A DNA stretch of 64,000 nt from Cenococcum geophilum 1.58 (lineage: Eukaryota > Ascomycota > Dothideomycetes > Gloniales > Gloniaceae). The stretch covers positions 1 through 64,000 of the forward strand of contig KV748220.1 in the NCBI GenBank assembly GCA_001692895.1, written 5' to 3'. The notes below the pieces were generated by a model, which made no database searches, was not told the origin of the DNA, and saw only the letters and a program-made list of their open reading frames with translations. Below, piece after piece: positions 24,321 through 34,599 of this stretch; the first letter of the stretch is position 1; each line of letters opens with the position of its first letter. The position numbers and the translations under genes are program-made.

Positions 24321-25084
24321 CTAATAGATTAACTCTAATTATATTCTAAGAATTACTACAAGGAAGGAACTATCTAGGTAGGGACTGTGGTCCTTTAAAT
24401 ACACAACTATACTCCTATAAAATCCTTCTTATACATAATATACGTGCGCTCTATTTACTCTATTACGGATTATATAGATCCCTTAAATTATATAGATTAC
24501 GTTACGTAACCTTAGTTACTATTCCTCGTTATATAGCTCTATTAGCTCTATCCTAGACCGTGCTTAAATTAACCAACTAAATTCTTCTAACTCTTCTCCA
24601 AGTAGTTATAACATCGTACTTAAAGCGTCTATAATATTTACCACCTTATTTAACTTATAAGCTTTAACCACTAGATATAGGTTATTTTAGGCCACTTTCT
24701 TACTACTATAGGGAGTAAGTAGATACCTTCTATTAATATAGCTACTTAGGCGTTAATAAAGAATTTTTTTAAAGCTCTACCTAAAGGTGTATATATAGGT
24801 ATTTACCCCTAATACGATCTATAGCGCCTAGAAAGCTATAGGCCTTCTATCTTATAATTTTACTACTATCTTAGAGACTCTTACCCGTATAAAGGTAAGC
24901 CTAATCCTAATTATACTTATTAGGGTTTAGAACGGCTCTATTTAATATAGCGACGTTAAGCTTTAGTAGAGTCGTTAGTGTCTTTAAAGTGCGTAAAGCA
25001 GTAGGTATATTTAATCCCTTTATATTTTAGCTTTAAAAAGGCTCTATTATATATTTAGGTATAATCTATAGCCTATAAATAAGT
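24321..25084. other. AT-rich decayed sequence, unassigned
   Basis: RIP-like composition, no open frame or motif recognised. Confidence 0.5.
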
Positions 25085-25720
25085 ATATTAAAGGGTCGTT
25101 GATCTGAAAAGGGACGTCGCAGGAATATAGTAGTCGTCCGTGCAATTAGTCGGCGCGTGGGCCTATATCACTACTATAACGTAGTTAAATTAATTTAAGC
25201 GATATTAAGATCGAAAGAGTAATATAAAGGCTTTAATTTGGCCTATTTGAAATATATATAAGCTTGTTATTGATTTTATTATAAATTGATTAAATATCAC
25301 CTGTATGTGGCTCGCTACGTAGGGTGGCTCGCTTCCTGGTCAGCTATATTATTTAAAGATCTTCTATCTAGTCTTCCTTTACTACCTCTATTGAAAAGTA
25401 GGATCAAGAGAGAACTCTATCTAATTGAGAGCGGCCAGTGCTTTTATCAATATTCGGTATTGATCACTATGAGGTAAGGATGTGGATAGGGAGTCTAATT
25501 GATATAACAATAGGGTATATTATATAGATAGACGAATCCTTAAGGGAAGAGGAGGAGTCTGTGTGCGAGACAAGGAAGGGTTTCCTTAGGTACGTGCAGC
25601 GCACGTACCTCATAGGCGAGTCACCCCTGAGGGAGAAACCTCTTGGCAGGAATCTGACCAATTAGACAACTTCGACCGTGCGGTCGAAGTTCCTTGAAAT
25701 CTCTTCAACCACCTATATAA
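25085..25720. repeat. RIP-poor island containing an LTR-like copy shared with the Gypsy relic at 38 kb
   Basis: About 25470-25637 is homologous to about 38090-38245: both run from GGATAGGGAGTC through AATCCTTAAGGGAA and GGAGGAGTCTGTGTG to CGAGTCACCCCT. This copy is nearly unmutated. It carries a perfect inverted repeat AGGTACGTGC-agc-GCACGTACCT at 25588-25610. The partner copy shows the same site damaged by transitions. A second perfect palindrome, AACTTCGACCG-tg-CGGTCGAAGTT, lies at 25668-25691, and a RIP-damaged relative of it occurs near 26555-26590. Probably a solo LTR or terminal region of the minus-strand Gypsy family; exact ends not resolved. Confidence 0.65.
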
Positions 25721-26617
25721 AAATAAGCAATACATAGAGTTTTAGCTCTATAACCTCAATTTAATATATAAAGCTATGCGTAGAGCCTCTTTACGCCTCT
25801 ATAAGTAAAGTCTCTATATATAGAGCCTTTGTATACAGAGCTATAGTATATAGAGCTATTATACGTGGAGTTATTATACGTAGGGCCGTATGCAAAGCTA
25901 TTATATATAAATATAACCGACTACTAGTACTAAGACTTGCGCTACCTTATAACTTACTATCCTATTTCCTACTATTGTATATCTTACTACTTATTTTTGT
26001 TACCTATTTCTATTACCTATTACTAATTAAGTGGCGCTATCTACAGTGGAGACTGTGGATTATTATTATTATCTTTTTGCTACCTACCTTATGTATATAT
26101 AGACACTTTAGAGCTACGTTTATAATTAAGTCGCTTGTATTACGGCTTGTATAAATACCTCTAAACTAAAGCTTATAGAATGCTGTATTATAAAGATACT
26201 AAGCTAAAGAGAAGGAAAAGGGGTTGCTAGGACCGATGTAAATAAATATATAAAGTAAGCCGCTAAGGCGCTAGCTTTGGGCGGGCCAATTATAGGTCGG
26301 TAGAATATAGCAGAATTTAGCAAGTAACGTGCGATAGCGCCGTTATATCACCCCCCTCTTTAAAAGAAAGCCTACTCTTAGGCTTAGTTAGAAATAGAGT
26401 AGTACTAGGCTTATAAAACGTGGAATTATAAAATATAAGATAAGGAGAAAAAGGGGATATAAGTGCGTCCGGACTAAGTATAAAAAGGTAATTATAGGTT
26501 AAGTAGAAGCACTAGGCTAGAAAAGGTAGCTATTAAAAGTCTTAGCATAGATCTAACTAATTAGGCAACTTTAACCGGCGGTTAAAGTTTCTAGATATCT
26601 AAAATTTTATAGTACTA
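25721..26617. other. Unassigned sequence with irregular TAGAGC repeats
   Basis: Irregular repeats of TAGAGCTATTATAC type occupy about 25735-25910 and resemble the edges of the 12-bp minisatellite near 23 kb. The remainder has no recognisable gene. CAGAATATAGCAG-type words occur near 26299-26325. Confidence 0.5.
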
Positions 26618-26962
26618 CAGTCAAAACTCTTTATAACGATGCGGGTCGTACGGCCGACCGTATCGTAATACCAATGGTATTGTTATATATAAAGTCACGT
26701 GTTAGATTAATAAGCGGGGAAAAGGAGGCCGATACGTGGCCGGGTATCCTAAAAGGGTGTAGGGCACCTACCTTACGGGCTAAGTAGGGTCCCTCCCATA
26801 CAAAATCTCTACTAGTTATACCGATTTTGGTAGGGAAAACTTAACGATATTGTGAATAGTTAGTATATTGTAATATTACACTAAAAAAACTTTAATTAAG
26901 GTGTAGATTGTAATATAGAGTATATCGTTGTAATCAAATATCGTACTAAAGAGTTTTGACTG
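26618..26962. mobile_element. pogo/Tc1-mariner-type MITE
   Basis: A 345-bp element flanked by TA (26616-26617 and 26963-26964). Its ends are inverted: CAGTCAAAACTCTTTA at the left and TAAAGAGTTTTGACTG at the right, with similarity over about 23 bp. TIRs starting CAGT and containing AAAACTC are typical of fungal pogo-like elements. No transposase frame fits inside, so it is non-autonomous. Confidence 0.88.
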
Positions 26963-27237
26963 TAGCAGAAAACGGCAGAATATAGTAGAATTTAGCAGAT
27001 AGCTATCTTAGGGCTTTAAGGCGTTCTTATCCCTATACTCCTCTAGTAATTTATTATCTTTATTATACTAGCATTTTATCTACTTATCTAGGTACTTTAG
27101 GGGTCTAGGTATATTAGGGTATTAGTTATAAAACTCTTTAAGCTTCTAGAGGTAGCTTATAAAGTTCTATATAGGGTACTACATTAGGAAAATATTTATA
27201 GAATAAGATTTAAGTAGACTTTATTTAGCGCGTTTCG
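26963..27237. other. Short unassigned stretch right of the MITE
   Basis: Starts with a CAGAATATAG-type motif (26973-26998) and then gives AT-rich sequence without recognisable content. Confidence 0.4.
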
Positions 27238-27520
27238 CGTAATTAATATACAATTAATTAACTTAATATATAACTTAACTAACTTAATATGCAATTAACT
27301 AACTTAATATATAACTTAACTAACTTACTATATAATTAACTAACTTAATATGTAATTAACTAACTTAATATATTTAAAAGTTAAATAATATACAGTTAAC
27401 CTACTTAACAACTTTAAAAGCTAACTGCATATTCCTTAACACGCAATTAACTAACTTAACAACTTTAAAAGCTAACTGCACATTCCTTAATATGCAATTA
27501 AGGTAATATAATATATTATT
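27238..27520. repeat. 20-bp AATTAACTAACTTAATATGC tandem array
   Basis: Six or more units of 20-21 bp at about 27238-27372. They are followed by two longer units sharing ACAACTTTAAAAGCTAACTG and CATATTCCTTAA/CACATTCCTTAA. Confidence 0.88.
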
Positions 27521-29080
27521 TTAAAGTTATATACCAATTACGCAAATGAATTTTTACTATTATCTTAGCCTATAGTATACTAGCTTATAATATATATTAG
27601 GATTAAAATAATTATATATAATTTTATATAATTTTATATAATCTTATATAATCTTATACAATCTTATATAATCTTATACAATCTTATATAATCTTATATA
27701 GGTTTATTATTATATTATATATTATAGATTCTATACTAGCTTAGCTACTTTTACTATTTATTCTAGCTTCTATATAATAACGTAATATAAGTTCCTTTTT
27801 TAAAAAAGTTATATAAGTATAGAGTATTATATTGGTCCTAATTAATATAATTATTAACATAGTATAAATCTAGATAAGAAGTAGCAGCTAGAATAATATG
27901 CGCGCTTTATAGAATAAATAGCATTAAATAAAAGCAACTACCTCTAAGTACTTGCCTAGTATTTACGCTTAGGCGCGGCCACCTTTTTACCTTAACTATG
28001 CTATATGTTGGATGCGGCAGTTTATAATTCAATAGCTAAAGCAGCTTTACTATAGCTCTAGTATACTATATATATATATATATACTATACTTATCTAACC
28101 TTTTAATATCTAGAATAGTAATAATTAGCTAAAGCTGGCCTATAAGTCCCCTACCTAACGGCGTGCGGCCCTTTTTAGTACGGTTGCTGTTATCCATATA
28201 CTTCTAGACCTATACGTAATTACGCCTCTACTAGTTAAAATATTACTAATTTAGTATATAACGTACTACCTCACTAATTTAGCCCTTAAGGTCGGTTATA
28301 TTTTTTCCGTTTTATTTCTAACAGCGAATAAATAAATGTATTTTAATAAGCAGGCGCTTAACCTGTAAGGGGTCCTTCTCTTTCCGGTCTATATTAGAGT
28401 TCTAGGCATATTTACCTTATAGTTTTCGCCTATACTCTTAAATAAATACCGTAATACCGTCTAGAAACCCTAGGATTTTATAATAGTTTACTATATAAGA
28501 TATATAAAGCCATATCTTTAACCTAAGACGCCTTTAGATAAGATCTATTGCCCTATTTATATCTTCTAAAAGCTACTAAAGCTTTATAACTGCTAAATAT
28601 TATATTAGTTAAGTAACCTACACCTCTAGACACTAGGAAGACTGTAGTATAGAATTACTATTTATAAGAGCTATTTCGTCTTCTATTGCTAGTACTACTA
28701 CCTATCTTAAATTATAAGAGTAGATTTAAGATGGCGAATCCCGTTTATTTATTAAGTTATAAAACGCCTTAATAATATAACGGTGTCTAGCTTCGCTATT
28801 TACGCTAGTATAGTACCTATCTGCGCATCTATATAGGTGGATATTTTCCTTAAAATATACAAGCCTGAGGGCATGGAATTTTAGTATATTAAAATGGCCT
28901 ATATTAGAATCCTTTGCCTTTAAACAGAAACTTTAAAACACGCCTTTAAGCATATCAATTTAATATAGGGCGTAGTGCATATATTATAGTGCCTCCTTAT
29001 TATAGGTGCGATACTAAGCTATAATAACGAAGTTATATACGGCTCTTATAAAATGCATAGTATATAGTTCCCTAGACGAC

Positions 29081-29273
29081 TGTGACGGCGCTGGGGCGCG
29101 TCACCTAGTCAGGGGTTCGCTTAGGACTTGGCATGTGTATATGGACGTGGCCTCACCACCTTCTCTTGCTCCTTAGCTTAATATCTTCGTAATACAGCAT
29201 TCGTTCGCTTCTCCTTGCAAGCATTCATTTAAGTCTCTGTCGAGACATTTGTTTGACAGTTCGAGCCGTCACA
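29081..29273 (+). repeat. 5' LTR of the Gag-only element
   Basis: 193 bp, begins TGTGACGGC and ends GCCGTCACA, a perfect 9-bp inverted end pair. It differs from the 3' LTR at three sites (near 29143, 29230 and 29258), all C/T or G/A transitions. Confidence 0.96.
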
Positions 29274-29446
29274 TTATATTAAGCTCCCCAGTCATACGCA
29301 GGCTGCGGTATCTCAGGTCTCAGGTTCCGTATAGGCTGATCGTGCATGCGTGCGAGCGACACCTATAGCTTCTCTTAGGTTTACCCCAGGCTCGCGTTTC
29401 TTCTTCTTTATTATCATTATTATTATCATCATCTTCTTCTTCTACG

Positions 29447-30499
29447 ATGGACCCAATGCAGGCTTTTGCAGACTTACAGGCCCAGGTCGCACAGCTGCAA
29501 GCCGAAGTCCAATTTTTACGTTCTATAACGACCACCCCCTCCCGACCGAAGCCCTCCCTTCTAGACCCCGAAAAGTTCAACGGACACCCTTATAAATTTA
29601 ATACTTGGTTGCCATCGATTAAGGCAAAGTTACGGGTTGATAGTGCGGCTATTGGCGATACAGTCGCGCAGTTCTACTACGTGTACTTGAATCTCGATAG
29701 CAGCGTACAGGCAATAGTTCTCCCCCAGCTTGGACAGGCAGAAAAGTCAAATACGTGGGATTACAATACAATTCTTGATCAGTTGGTGCGCGTCTACGAT
29801 AACCTGAACAAGGTGCAACAGGCAGAGGATAGGCTGCTGTCCCTACGGCAAGATAACGATTTAGTACCGACCTATATATCAAAATTCGAACGCGTTCTGT
29901 ACGAGGCAGACGGGCAGAATTGGCCAGATGTTAATAAGATATCAATATTTAGGAACGGGCTAAGCACTACCATCCGTAGTAGGCTTAATTAGCAGCTTAA
30001 CCTACCGAAAAAATACCCTGATTTTGTTCGAACCGTTCAACAGCTAGCTGGCCGATTGTCTTCTTATTCTACGGTACAGTCTTCTAGCAACGGCAACGGT
30101 AACGGCAACTACTATCGCGGAGCAGAGCCTATGGATATCGGTGCTATTGGAATTAACGCAATTGATACCTCTACCTCCGCACGATCTATCTCCGCACGAT
30201 CTACCTCCGCACGATCTACACCCCCACAATCTACTAGTTCCCCCATGGGACCCCGCGCTCGGTCTATGTCACCAGCTTATAGAGAACGATGTAGATTGGA
30301 AGGACGTTGCGTACGCTGTGGTGCACATGACCACTGGGTTGAAGATTGTCTGCTAGAGCCGTTTAAGAAGCAGATTAGTATGACAGCCCTCTGTGACTAT
30401 AACCAGGCTCTCCAAAAATAGGCTCTCCGCGATCTGGCTACCTATAATCAGGAATTTAAATCGGATTTGGATATAGATGAGGAAATTGGTTGGTTATAA
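29447..30499 (+). pseudogene. gag: gag with CCHC zinc knuckle, two in-frame TAG codons
   Basis: A single frame of 351 codons runs from ATG at 29447 to TAA at 30497-30499. It is interrupted by TAG at 29990-29992 and 30419-30421; both sit where Gln (CAG) would fit. N-terminal region: coiled-coil-like QAQVAQLQAEVQFLR (about residues 8-22), then a retrotransposon-gag domain with LLDPEKFNGHPYKFNTWL and FERVLYEADGQNWPDVNK (about residues 38-180). Next is a Ser-rich linker containing repeats of SARSTSA, and near residues 286-299 a zinc knuckle CVRCGAHDHWVEDC (CX2CX4HX4C). Gag would form the virus-like particle and bind the element RNA. The first TAG is followed by CAGCTT, near the known leaky-stop context, but RIP is the simpler cause. 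Confidence 0.92.
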
Positions 30500-30589
30500 A
30501 GGGGTGAGATTTAATCTATTTACTGTATGTAAGATAGATAAGCACCTAGAGAAAAGCCTAAGGGCAGGCTTTTTCAAAGAGGGGGGTGA

Positions 30590-30782
30590 TGTGACGGCGC
30601 TGGGGCGCGTCACCTAGTCAGGGGTTCGCTTAGGACTTGGCATGTGTATATAGACGTGGCCTCACCACCTTCTCTTGCTCCTTAGCTTAATATCTTCGTA
30701 ATACAGCATTCGTTCGCTTCTCCTTGCAAGCATTCATTCAAGTCTCTGTCGAGACATTTGTTTGATAGTTCGAGCCGTCACA
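30590..30782 (+). repeat. 3' LTR of the Gag-only element
   Basis: 193 bp, TGTGACGGC to GCCGTCACA, followed by the target duplication ACGAC. It is nearly identical to the 5' LTR, which indicates a recent insertion compared with the host repeat. Confidence 0.96.
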
Positions 30783-31940
30783 ACGACAGTAGGAGGGCTA
30801 GTATAGCGATAAGTTAACGAACTATAGCTTTTTATTTATTACCTATCTGTTAAGTAACTTTACTAAATAATAGATTATTAAACCGTTTTAGCCCTATAAA
30901 AGCTAGGACTTATTTAAAACGCTAATTAAGCTAAGCCTCCGTAGATATATTTATTATAGTTATTTTTGTCCTTCTTCTCTTTCTTTTTAGCTGGATAATA
31001 TCGCCTATTAGTTTCCGTACCCATTTAATAAGTTATATAAATAATACCCTTTAGAAGCTAATGTGGAACGTCTACTATTATACCCTTATAGATATTAAAT
31101 AGGCAATAGTGCTATGTAAAATATTCTACTAAGTATACCCAGTTATCTAAGGATGGAAGAATATTCTCTAGTTACTAGCGTTTAATCTATCTTTTCGTCT
31201 CCTTATAGGTATATAGCGGGTATTATTTCTTAGTTAAGTTTTTACGCTTTAGAGGGGGGGCCTAGCACATAGTATAGTGTTATTGGCTTTTAACACCTAT
31301 AAGCAGCACTTGTTCTTTATAGTCTGCTATTATTTTATATATAATGAGATAACATCGTTACATAAAATTATCCGTATATTAAAGGTCTACGCCACTTTCT
31401 GTAAGATGCTTAATTGCTATTATATTTTAGTTAATAGAATATAGCGTTAGAATACTAAAGTAGGACTTATATTTAAGTATAGTTCTTATCGCCTTATAAT
31501 ATACTTTACTTTTTATATTATTATCCTTTTCTTTAATAACTCGTATAAAGCTAATAAGGATATTTACGGGGGATATCTATTAGCGCTAAACTTATTGGTT
31601 AAGATTACCGATAGTAAGATATACTAGCCAGGCCGATTTATCGCTATAGTATATTATTAGCTGGGTTTTATTAACTACTATAAGTATAGGAACTACTATA
31701 GTACCACTAGGAAGCTTGCCTTATATCTTCTACTACTAGTTACCGCTAAATAGCTTATTATAAACTTAATAGTTTTCGGCATTATAGAGTCTCTTTAGTG
31801 TATATACTAGTGCATCTTTAAAGGGTTAATAGTTAATTAGAAAGGCAATTATATTTATAATATCCTAATAAAGAATATAATATTCCCTCTATTTAGAGCC
31901 TTTAATATTTAATTCTACCTTATACTTTAATTGGAGCTAT

Positions 31941-32111
31941 TATTACGGCACTAACCTAACACGTTATTATGACACGAGCACAGACCTGGCCCTTGAGCGA
32001 CGTGTATATATACCGCCTCACCTCCTATATAGATCCTCACACGATATCGTTTGTCAATGATATACAGTCACCTCGTACCTCGTACCTTGACAGTCAGCAC
32101 GTACTATAACA
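31941..32111 (+). mobile_element. 171-bp solo LTR in the large repeat, copy 2
   Basis: Absent from copy 1 (site near 2645-2655). Flanked by GCTAT at 31936-31940 and 32112-32116. The right end is TATAACA and the left end TATTACGG, explained by TGTTACGG with G-to-A damage, giving TGTTA...TAACA ends. A TATATATA block sits at about 32006-32013. It is less AT-rich than its host, so it is younger. The flank repeat can also be read as 9 bp (GCTATTATT). Confidence 0.8.
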
Positions 32112-32484
32112 GCTATTATTCGTCTTATATGCTAAATAAAATAGCGGTAATTAGTTCTTCCTATTAATTTATAGATTAGAAGCTAAGTAGGCTATAAAGT
32201 AGGCTAAGGCGGGTATCTTTAAGTAGTGCGTTAACGTCTCCCTTTATACAGCAAATGCGGTGCAGCTATATTAAAAAGGCGTAATTATACGTTATCTGCA
32301 TAGCATATACGTAGAATAGTATAAGTTATTAGTATAGGTTACTACTAGCGGGTTACTAATAGGTTATAGACCTTAGTTAAATAAACCCCGGTTATAAACA
32401 GGCCTATTCTCTAATATATAAATAATCTACTTAGCTAGCATAGAGTAACGGACTAGGTCTAGGAAGGGTGCTTTTTAAATTAAG

Positions 32485-34500
32485 CTTTATTGCCGGTATA
32501 CGCCATAGCCTTACCTGCGGGTTATAGCAATTATTACTTATTCTTTAATCCCTTTAGGCGTCCTCTGTTCCGCTTTAATGTAGGTTATATTTTAATAGCG
32601 GCGCTTACTTTTTACCTACGCTTCGGCTATAAGGCTAGGGTATTCCGCTTACGGTACTTATCTAATAGTTAATAATAATTCTTAAATTCTATCTCGTATT
32701 TCTATTTATTATATTTATTTAGCCATCCTAGCCATTTAATAAGGTACTGTGGTTGTCTAGCATAATCCTAGTAGGCGATAATTGCTTTTACTTCCTAGCT
32801 ACCTTCCTTAAGCTTTTTTACTACTAGGGGTTAAAACCTAGGGTGTGACCTATAAGGCTCTAGTAGGGAGATATAAAAGACTAGGTGGAGATATAAAAGA
32901 CTAGGTGGAGCTATACTATAGTAGGTAAAAGCTCTAGCTTATATACTTACTACCTTACGCGCTCTAGGATCTAAAACGGTCTTATAAACTTATAGTTAAG
33001 CTTTTTATAGGAACGTTTTATGCGGATGTTCTTAGAGGAGAGTAGGACTTATTTACTAACGGCGAAGTGCTTAGCCAGGTAGTAATAATTATAGTATTTT
33101 ACCTAAAGCTTTTAGGCGTATATTATTGACGCCGCTATTACCTTATATATAAGGCGCAGGCGTTATAAATACATCTTTATAAGTTAGATATTCGTTAACT
33201 TAGACCCCTCCCTACCTTACTAGGCGTCTTAAACGCTGTCTAGGACTCCGTTTAGGATGTTTAGTAGCTAGCTATAGGCGAGCTTAATAGGGGAATGCTT
33301 TATTATGGTATAGACCTTAGAGTTATAGGTAAAGGCTACTTCTTTAAGTAGGGAGGCCTAATTAGACTGTTCCCAGTTTATAAATATACATAGGTATACC
33401 TTAAGCTCCTAGTTTTAACGCTTTATCTAACTATCTATTTACGGGTAAAATATAGTGCTAAGTTTACGTTAAACGCGGAGATAATAGCATATGGTGCTCT
33501 AGTACTCGCTTATAAATACACTACCCTTATTAGAGACGATATTATCTAGAGGCCCTATTTATATAAAGACTCTAAATAAGAGTTCTGCGAGTTACATAGC
33601 ATTAAGTATCTTACGTACTAGATAGTAGTATACTAGCTTTATAAAACGGTTTATAAGGATAAGAACGGAGTTATACTCTATACTATTAGGAGTCTTAGAC
33701 TCTAGGAGATCTATAATAAAGTTAAGTAAATAATGCCGCTAGGCTTAGGTGGGGGCCTAAAGAGGCTGCAGCTTACTATAGGGTTTATAGCGGCGCGATT
33801 TAGAGCGTTAGTAGATATTATAATTATCTAGGTATTTACGGAGGTCCTAGGTAAGGCCGTTCTAAGTATACTTTTACGCGATTACCTTAAAAGTATAGTT
33901 AAAACTATAGTAGCTGCCTATAGGATCGTTATAATTCTGCTTAAGGATCTCCTATTATAGTAATATATAATTTAGTACCTAGACCTTATTATTTTACCTT
34001 AGAAGTCCTTAATTATTAAGGGTGTAGTCCTTATTACCGGTAGGAACTTATTCCTAGGTTAACTAATTATATATAAAGCGTGTAAAGGCGTCCCTTTTTT
34101 ATACTCTATAAATAAAATTAACCAGTAACTTAGGGGGTTATTCTATAAACGCCGTTTTGGCTAAAGTAGCTACTACTACTTCTTACTATAGCACGAGACT
34201 CTATATAAAGTCAGTGCTAGTAAAGTAACGTATAATATATAGGTAACTTACTAGGTTATTACGGGGGACTATAGCCTGGGCTAAGGGGTATTCCCTAGGG
34301 TTAAGCGCTATTAGGTTAGTTAAAGTAGTCTTAAAAAAATAGTAAGACGCTCTAATCCGCCGGCGCTAAGTTTATAATGGTCGCTTATATACTACATATA
34401 TGCTACTTACTAGTTTAGTATAGTAGTACTAGGGCCGCCCATAAGGCCTATAACCTATAACTTTTGCTATAATATAGGCAGCATAGTATTAAGGATTATC
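32485..34500 (-). pseudogene. Integrase C-terminal part with chromodomain
   Basis: After the RNase H linker the frame is badly decayed, and I could not place the HHCC or DDE residues. Near the 3' end, 32820-32640, it reads EVKAIIAY then QYLIKWLGW and YEIEFKNYYQLLDKYRKR. This matches a chromodomain (Y-L-V-K-W-x-G core) of the chromovirus clade, which targets integration to heterochromatin. A stop follows at about 32485. Confidence 0.6.
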
Positions 34501-34599
34501 CTCTTACTACTATCTTTAAAGCCTTTAGTATAATCCAGGCGCCAGGATAGTATATTAGTAGGATTTATCTTACCTAGCTTATATTTAATCTTAAAATTA

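Larger units (their letters stand above)
29081..30782 (+). mobile_element. Compact Gag-only LTR retrotransposon (TR-GAG-like)
   Basis: A 1702-bp element with two 193-bp LTRs, flanked by the 5-bp duplication ACGAC (29076-29080, 30783-30787). The empty site is visible in repeat copy 1 near 1491-1500. Inside there is a leader (29274-29446, pyrimidine-rich just before the ATG), one gag frame, and a purine tract AAAGAGGGGGGTGA directly before the 3' LTR. There is no room for protease, reverse transcriptase or integrase, so it must have depended on an autonomous partner. No primer-binding site complementary to a tRNA 3' end was obvious after the 5' LTR. It is close to normal GC content, unlike its host repeat. 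Confidence 0.95.
27605..32288 (+). repeat. Large dispersed repeat, copy 2, with two nested insertions
   Basis: Begins in the same 10-bp satellite as copy 1 and aligns to 1-2823, except for insertions at 29081-30782 and 31941-32111. This copy generally has more T and A at variable sites, so it is somewhat more RIP-damaged. A (TA)n expansion lies near 28068-28084. Similarity ends at 32288, where the minus-strand Gypsy relic begins. Confidence 0.9.

Noticed and set aside
25286-25661. Two open frames (plus 25286-25477 and minus 25467-25661)
   Set aside because: They overlap the LTR-like repeat, have no domains, and the homologous copy at 38 kb is not open.
29320-30356. Other frames on both strands overlapping the gag gene
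   Set aside because: Shadows of the gag frame; none shows a domain, whereas gag has a zinc knuckle and a Gag domain.
32490-32672. Plus-strand 60-codon open frame
   Set aside because: It lies over the 3' end of the minus-strand Gypsy chromodomain region and has no recognisable content.
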